A DNA stretch of 64,000 bases. Origin: Macrobrachium rosenbergii (Eukaryota; Arthropoda; Malacostraca; Decapoda; Palaemonidae). The translations under genes and the position numbers were made by a program. The notes beneath the pieces are model-generated. The model saw nothing but the letters and a program-made list of their open reading frames with translations, had not been told where the DNA came from and made no database searches. Of the stretch, positions 61,601 to 64,000 are shown piece after piece. The stretch is taken from contig NC_089744.1 of the NCBI RefSeq assembly GCF_040412425.1, forward strand, positions 30,544,501 through 30,608,500, written 5' to 3'. Position 1 is the stretch's first letter, and each line of letters begins with the position of its first letter.

Positions 61601-63304
61601 TGGCTATCTTACATTACACTATGAAAACAGGAACCAAGAAACTTCTTTCGAAAGGTTTTTTTTTTACCTTAAAGACGAAAGGTGGCTCATTAAAAATCAT
61701 GCGGGATGAGACTTTTCTAATTTTAAAAATGAGTTATTTCTGTGTGGTAAATGTAAGCTGGAAAAATTCATAGGATTCATGAGAAAAAAATATCAGCACT
61801 GACTTCCTTGCTTCATCATGTCTTCTTGTTTTCAGGAGAAGATGGAAATTCGAGAAACGATCCCTTGTGTCATTGTTACGTCAAAGCATCCCTACAATAT
61901 CTATAGGTAAGTTGGATAAATCACGCGAAATAGACACCAAATTTTAAGTTGTCCCTTTGGCACCTAGCTGCAACCCTTTCATTACTTTTGCTGTAACTCC
62001 GTTCATATTCTCTATCTTCCATCTTACTTTCCACCCCCGCCTAACAATTGTTTCATAGTGCAACTACGAAGTTTTCCTCCTGTTAGGCTATACCTTTAAA
62101 ACCTCCTTTACTCTCGGTTTCCTTTTCAGCGCTGAATGACCTCATCGGTCCCAACGCATGGCCTTTGGCCTAACTTTTATATTCCCTTCCAAAAGCCTAG
62201 TGTGGCTCGAAACTTGCGTTTTTTTTTTAAGATTAAAGGATGTCTTTAGAACGGGTTGTTTATTTGCACTTGGCGTAAGACAGTCACTCTCTGTACAGTG
62301 ACTTGTATCCGAATGACTTACACGAGGTAATAAAATATAATTTTGATGTTTTTCTCTCTCCTAAGGTTGCTACTCCAACTGATGAAAATAAAAGGCACAC
62401 AACAGACGCCCTTTATAGTTCATATAGAAGGGGACGTTCCGGCAACAGAAGAACTGATAAAGCTTTTCAATTTATCTCTAAGGTAGGAAGGGAGCAGGAC
62501 TTTTCTTGCAACGAATTTGTCAGCTAGCAAAAACTAGTATTCAAATCTGTTGATTTATACCTCACATGAAGTGGATGAATTGCATTGAAATTGTAGCATT
62601 TCTGAATCAATTAATCATATTTTATCTCAACAATAGAAAAAAATGTTTCATTTGTAATAACAGAGTTTTAATGAGTTCATATTTTGAAAGGAACATCTTA
62701 CAAACATATTTACTGAAAGTTCGTATCGTATTCTTCGCCAGCAAACGCGAAACCCTCCAGCCGACAAGTGATTTATCAGTTGCAACGTCCGCTATTGCAA
62801 ATGTCACCTACCACGCCATCAGCGAGACCTTTGCGAGATTTCCTGAGGCAAACAAGATAATCATTCTTGAAGACGATCTTATCCTGAGCCCAGATTTCCT
62901 TTGGTATGAAACACTCTCTCGCTCTTTGTCATTTTGTTCTTGAATTGTAGCCTCAGCGTTACGTGCATTTCAACATATGGACAGAGTTCATCATTTAAAC
63001 TGTAACTGTCAGTATAGGTTTTGTGTATTTATCTTCAATGCAAGACAATGTATTTTATAACCACGAATTCAAAGAGACATTAACAGTCGAACCCCGATGT
63101 TGTCCCTTTATTTAAAGGTATTTTCAGCAAACTTCGTCGATCCTCGACGACGACCCAACTGTTCTGGCGGTGTCAGCTCATCACAGCCAAAGTTTTCCTG
63201 GACGCGGTCTCGACCCAACTCGAGTTCTCAGGGGCCGGGCTCCTCCCCAGTGGGGTTGGATGGCTAGTCGCAAAATTCTACAGAAGTGGATGCCATCGAG
63301 TTGG
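46466..63304 (+). CDS. POMGNT1-like: POMGNT1-like beta-1,2-N-acetylglucosaminyltransferase (GT13), second paralog, 3' end outside the window
   Basis: Coding exons: 46466-46538, 55803-55891, 59149-59325, 60699-60912 (or 60936), 61135-61265, 61836-61906, 62366-62482, 62742-62903, 63118-63304. They join in one frame to about 407 codons. The protein has a hydrophobic leader (1-24), an ILEI-like stem (about 50-165), a Cys-rich linker and the catalytic domain from about 233, with E334-D335-D336. The missing exons would carry the GDWDYW block and the C-terminus. Protein similarity to the left gene is roughly half the residues, so the duplication is old. Both genes keep open frames and splice sites, which suggests both are functional. 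Confidence 0.85.
46539..47912. other. Intron 1 of the right gene, proximal part
   Basis: Intronic sequence with an (ATT)n tract at about 47176-47221. A 70-codon frame at 46774-46983 has no recognisable product. Confidence 0.5.
47176..47221. repeat. (ATT)n microsatellite
   Basis: About 46 bp of ATT units with one break. Confidence 0.9.
47913..48167. repeat. Inverted repeat IR1, left copy
   Basis: It begins CTAAGGGATTCAGAGCC and contains TAACCCTACCTAATTTTTGC, AGTATTATTTAGTACCTAAG and ATGACGTCATGAGGCTCC. It is inverted at 54161-54422. The pair may be the TIRs of a DNA transposon later filled by Gypsy elements. Confidence 0.75.
48236..48548 (-). repeat. 3' LTR of Gypsy element M2
   Basis: 313 bp. 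On the plus strand it begins TGTGAGG and ends TCTTTACA. The minus-strand polypurine run GGGGAGTGGCGG abuts it. Related to the LTR 39697-40036. Confidence 0.75.
48606..49865 (-). pseudogene. Integrase of Gypsy element M2
   Basis: It has FVWHGIRKDIREWGKNCIPC, HIHVDVVGPL (duplicated), LSELWVPLARLMGTKL and a C-terminal part with RNDAHSPPLTRPYRGPYRVI. Two stops or shifts are present, plus the in-frame duplication at 49551-49772. Confidence 0.75.
49551..49772. repeat. 111-bp tandem duplication inside the M2 integrase
   Basis: Units 49551-49661 and 49662-49772 are near-identical. 111 bp is 37 codons, so the frame is kept and the first catalytic Asp region is doubled. Confidence 0.9.
49923..51781 (-). 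pseudogene. Protease, RT and RNase H of Gypsy element M2
   Basis: A 429-codon frame (50492-51781) runs from the protease (MLIDTRTMQSVFPPSGED, DTG changed to DTR) through RT. RT motifs are KIDLLKSYFQVPVHPNDIPE, FGLRNAGATFQCLMDSILGD and FYVDDILIFSR. It reaches the thumb VNYYRRFVPDISRIMYPLTR. RNase H follows in shifted frames with TILTDHKPLVHVF. This is the longest open retroelement frame here. Confidence 0.8.
52082..52990 (+). pseudogene. Integrase of Gypsy element P
   Basis: It has EKFVWHGIQKDTMAWARQCM, HIHVDVVGPLPPSGGARYLL, TDRGPAFLSELW-like sequence and NGMVERFHRSLKASL. The residues of the DDE triad are encoded, but at least two frameshifts separate them. Confidence 0.7.
53038..53417 (+). 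repeat. LTR of Gypsy element P (3' copy)
   Basis: 380 bp, TGTAAAG to CTCTCACA. Same length as 33116-33495. No shared target duplication at the outer ends (AGTAT against AGACC). Confidence 0.85.
53418..54160. other. Interior of the inverted-repeat unit IR1
   Basis: Non-Gypsy sequence with a poly-T run at about 53599. On the minus strand, about 53880-54125 has short acidic coding-like pieces (ELLLDNPDLFLESDDEDIL before a stop; WLQDCISAKVCHFVYKQEDS). These could be the C-terminal end of a decayed transposase. Confidence 0.3.
54161..54422. repeat. Inverted repeat IR1, right copy
   Basis: Inverted partner of 47913-48167, ending CTGAATCCCTTAG. Confidence 0.75.
54668..55028. mobile_element. hAT-like MITE
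   Basis: 361 bp with CAGTAGCGTAGCTGG at the left end and the inverted, imperfect GCCATAGCGACACCACTG at the right end. It is flanked by ATGAGAGG and ACGCGAGG (6 of 8 match), the length expected for hAT target duplications. No coding capacity. Confidence 0.6.
55551..55648. repeat. (TA)n microsatellite
   Basis: About 98 bp of TA with one small break, in intron 1 of the right gene. Confidence 0.95.
55803..55891 (+). CDS. POMGNT1-like: Right gene exon 2
   Basis: 89 nt, acceptor ACCTGCAG, donor GTAAGA. It reads GGGSEDNSYLGIDMLLSSSR then FSLWINDTM. Same length and phases as left exon 2. Confidence 0.85.
56840..57120 (+). mobile_element. SINE-like CT-rich repeat, diverged copy
   Basis: Its start (CACCTCACAAGGTGCACTGT, AGGCATTAC) and CCTTTACCTCC, GGATCTCTTTATCTT blocks resemble 58305-58612. 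The match is partial. Confidence 0.35.
58305..58612 (+). mobile_element. Decapod-type CT-rich SINE, copy 1
   Basis: It contains GTGCACTGTACGCATTACC, CCCTTCGGTCCCTAGCTGCA, ACTGTACCTCCGTTCATATT, a CTTTCTTCCATCTTCC run and CTTGGCCTTTGGCCTAA, repeated at 61945-62190. Confidence 0.65.
59149..59325 (+). CDS. POMGNT1-like: Right gene exon 3: stem domain
   Basis: 177 nt, phase 0 both sides, acceptor GCATACAG, donor GTTAAG. It reads VYDTGDSRDSGTIVVAIHEK, RSFPTFNPSEGQVL and SRIVIVATM, a clear ILEI/FAM3-like pattern. It is two codons shorter than left exon 3. Confidence 0.9.
59326..60698. other. Intron 3 of the right gene
   Basis: Intronic sequence. No feature recognised. Confidence 0.5.
60699..60912 (+). 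CDS. POMGNT1-like: Right gene exon 4 (3' boundary uncertain)
   Basis: Acceptor TTCATTTAG, then PEGTRYLAEADSALAERGCR, LLAIGEAWACVLSV and VTRPALSIEE. Two donors keep phase 1: GTGTTC after 60912 (214 nt, equal to the left gene) or GTTAAG after 60936 (238 nt, the donor type of exon 3). Confidence 0.8.
61135..61265 (+). CDS. POMGNT1-like: Right gene exon 5: Cys-rich linker
   Basis: 131 nt, acceptor TTGATCAG, donor GTGAGT. It reads TECDWHNRADLTAQRDFCRK, then YDGFPEICRC. Cys positions match left exon 5. Confidence 0.9.
61836..61906 (+). CDS. POMGNT1-like: Right gene exon 6
   Basis: 71 nt, acceptor GTTTTCAG, donor GTAAGT. It reads EKMEIRETIPCVIVTSKHPY then NIYR. Confidence 0.9.
61945..62190 (+). 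mobile_element. Decapod-type CT-rich SINE, copy 2
   Basis: Matches 58370-58610, including CTCCGTTCATATTCTCTATC, CTTCCATCTTACTTTCCACC and GCATGGCCTTTGGCCTAA. It lies 39 bp after the exon 6 donor. Confidence 0.65.
62366..62482 (+). CDS. POMGNT1-like: Right gene exon 7
   Basis: 117 nt, acceptor CTCCTAAG, donor GTAGGA. It reads LLLQLMKIKGTQQTPFIVHI then ATEELIKLFNLSL. Confidence 0.85.
62742..62903 (+). CDS. POMGNT1-like: Right gene exon 8: EDD motif
   Basis: 162 nt, acceptor CTTCGCCAG, donor GTATGA. It reads FARFPEANKIIILEDDLILS then PDFLW. Confidence 0.9.
63118..63304 (+). CDS. POMGNT1-like: Right gene exon 9
   Basis: 187 nt, acceptor TTTAAAG, donor GTAAAG, ending in phase 0. It reads YFQQTSSILDDDPTVLAVSA, APPQWGWMASRKILQKWMPS then SW. 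The next exon (GDWDYW block) is not in the window. Confidence 0.9.
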
Positions 63305-64000
63305 GTAAAGTGAGGGCTATTGTAGCGTTCCAAGTTCTGCATGATTGCCGCTGCTTGCGGTTACACGAAGTGAGAGGCTCAGTAAAGGTGAAAAAGGAGA
63401 TCGAATTGCTTTCACACATTCAAAGAGACGGTCTGACGCCAGTAGACAAGGGTGAATAAGGTGGTCGAGAGTCTAATGAAATATGAAAGAGATGGAACGC
63501 TGCGCAGTTGGAACCTCAAAAGTTCAAGCGCAGATGCAATGCATTAATACCCTAAAACAATTCACATTGTTTTATCATTTATTTATATTTTTAAATATTT
63601 ATTTGTGAAATTTATTAATTTATGTTTTTCTCTTTTTTAATAACTGATCTCTTCTTTCTGTATTTCCCATTAACTTCTGTTACTTCTTTCTAATGAACAC
63701 CATATTCTTTAGAAGCTTGAATTTCAAGTCAGTGGCCCCTGTGGGCTTGTTCCATGTGAATAGGTTTCATCTTCTGAATAATGATAATAATAATGGGAAG
63801 TTACGTCAGTACAGGAGTGAATCCTAGCGAAGTACTTCAGACGACGAAGAAATCGCCTGGAAGAGAATGAATGAATTGGGAGGTCAATGAGTACAAGGAA
63901 ACATATCTTGGTATAAGATGCCAGTAGAGTGATGCTGGAAGCACAATGCCGTTCACCGTCACTGGAATGAGTAGTTTGATCAGTGAATGAAAGGTGAAGA
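63305..64000. other. Start of intron 9 of the right gene
   Basis: No exon, repeat or RNA gene recognised up to the window end. Confidence 0.5.

Noticed and set aside
62303..62527. 74-codon plus-strand ORF beginning MYPNDLHEV
   Set aside because: It overlaps exon 7 in a different frame. The spliced frame LLLQLMKIKG matches the paralog.

Overview
This window is nuclear DNA of an arthropod, most likely a decapod crustacean. Supporting signs are long intron-rich genes, several DIRS-type tyrosine-recombinase retrotransposons, Gypsy-type LTR elements, a REL-endonuclease LINE, long (TA)n and (GA)n microsatellites, a CT-rich SINE family that I associate from memory with decapods, and a short (CCTAA)n motif. 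There is no prokaryotic gene organisation. The species call is inference.

The host content is one head-to-head pair of paralogous glycosyltransferase genes of the POMGNT1/GnT-I type (GT13 family). The left gene runs on the minus strand from 45711 to 10197. I assembled 14 coding exons for it, which join in one frame to about 857 codons. The right gene runs on the plus strand from 46466. Nine coding exons (about 407 codons) are visible, and it leaves the window after 63304. Exon order and intron phase agree in both genes, and most exon lengths are identical: 73, 89, 131, 71, 117 and 162 nt. The two start codons are 754 bp apart, and the promoter sequence is itself an inverted duplication. Both proteins begin with a hydrophobic leader, followed by an ILEI/FAM3-like stem domain, a Cys-containing linker and the catalytic domain with an EDD motif. 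The left gene adds a final exon with about 290 residues beyond the usual end.

Layout. 1-1483: end of a DIRS-like element (A). 2230-2730: Tigger-like transposon remnant. 2808-9275: DIRS-like element B. 9280-9700: second Tigger-like remnant. 10197-29637: exons 14 to 2 of the left gene. The intron between exons 10 and 9 is filled by DIRS-like element C (13372-20518), which itself carries a solo LTR. Intron 4 carries a mariner deletion derivative, a 209-bp palindrome and a 450-bp (TA)n tract. 29638-45638: intron 1 of the left gene, with a 5S-like SINE, two opposed Gypsy pieces (33116-35876 plus, 35877-40036 minus), a LINE (40040-44940) and, nested in the LINE, a 2.9-kb terminal-inverted-repeat element. 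45651-46545: bidirectional promoter and both first exons. 46539-55802: intron 1 of the right gene, with two more Gypsy pieces (48236-51957 minus, 51958-53417 plus) enclosed by a 260-bp inverted repeat pair, and a hAT-like MITE. 55803-63304: exons 2 to 9 of the right gene.

The most unusual item is the 2.9-kb element at 41832-44757. It has about 260-bp terminal inverted repeats and a probable 7-8 bp target duplication, and the LINE reading frame resumes across it. It encodes no DDE transposase that I can recognise. It carries remnants of one large protein with a PIN/5'-nuclease-like acidic motif and a C-terminal cysteine-rich CXC domain. It is the best candidate here for a poorly described mobile system.
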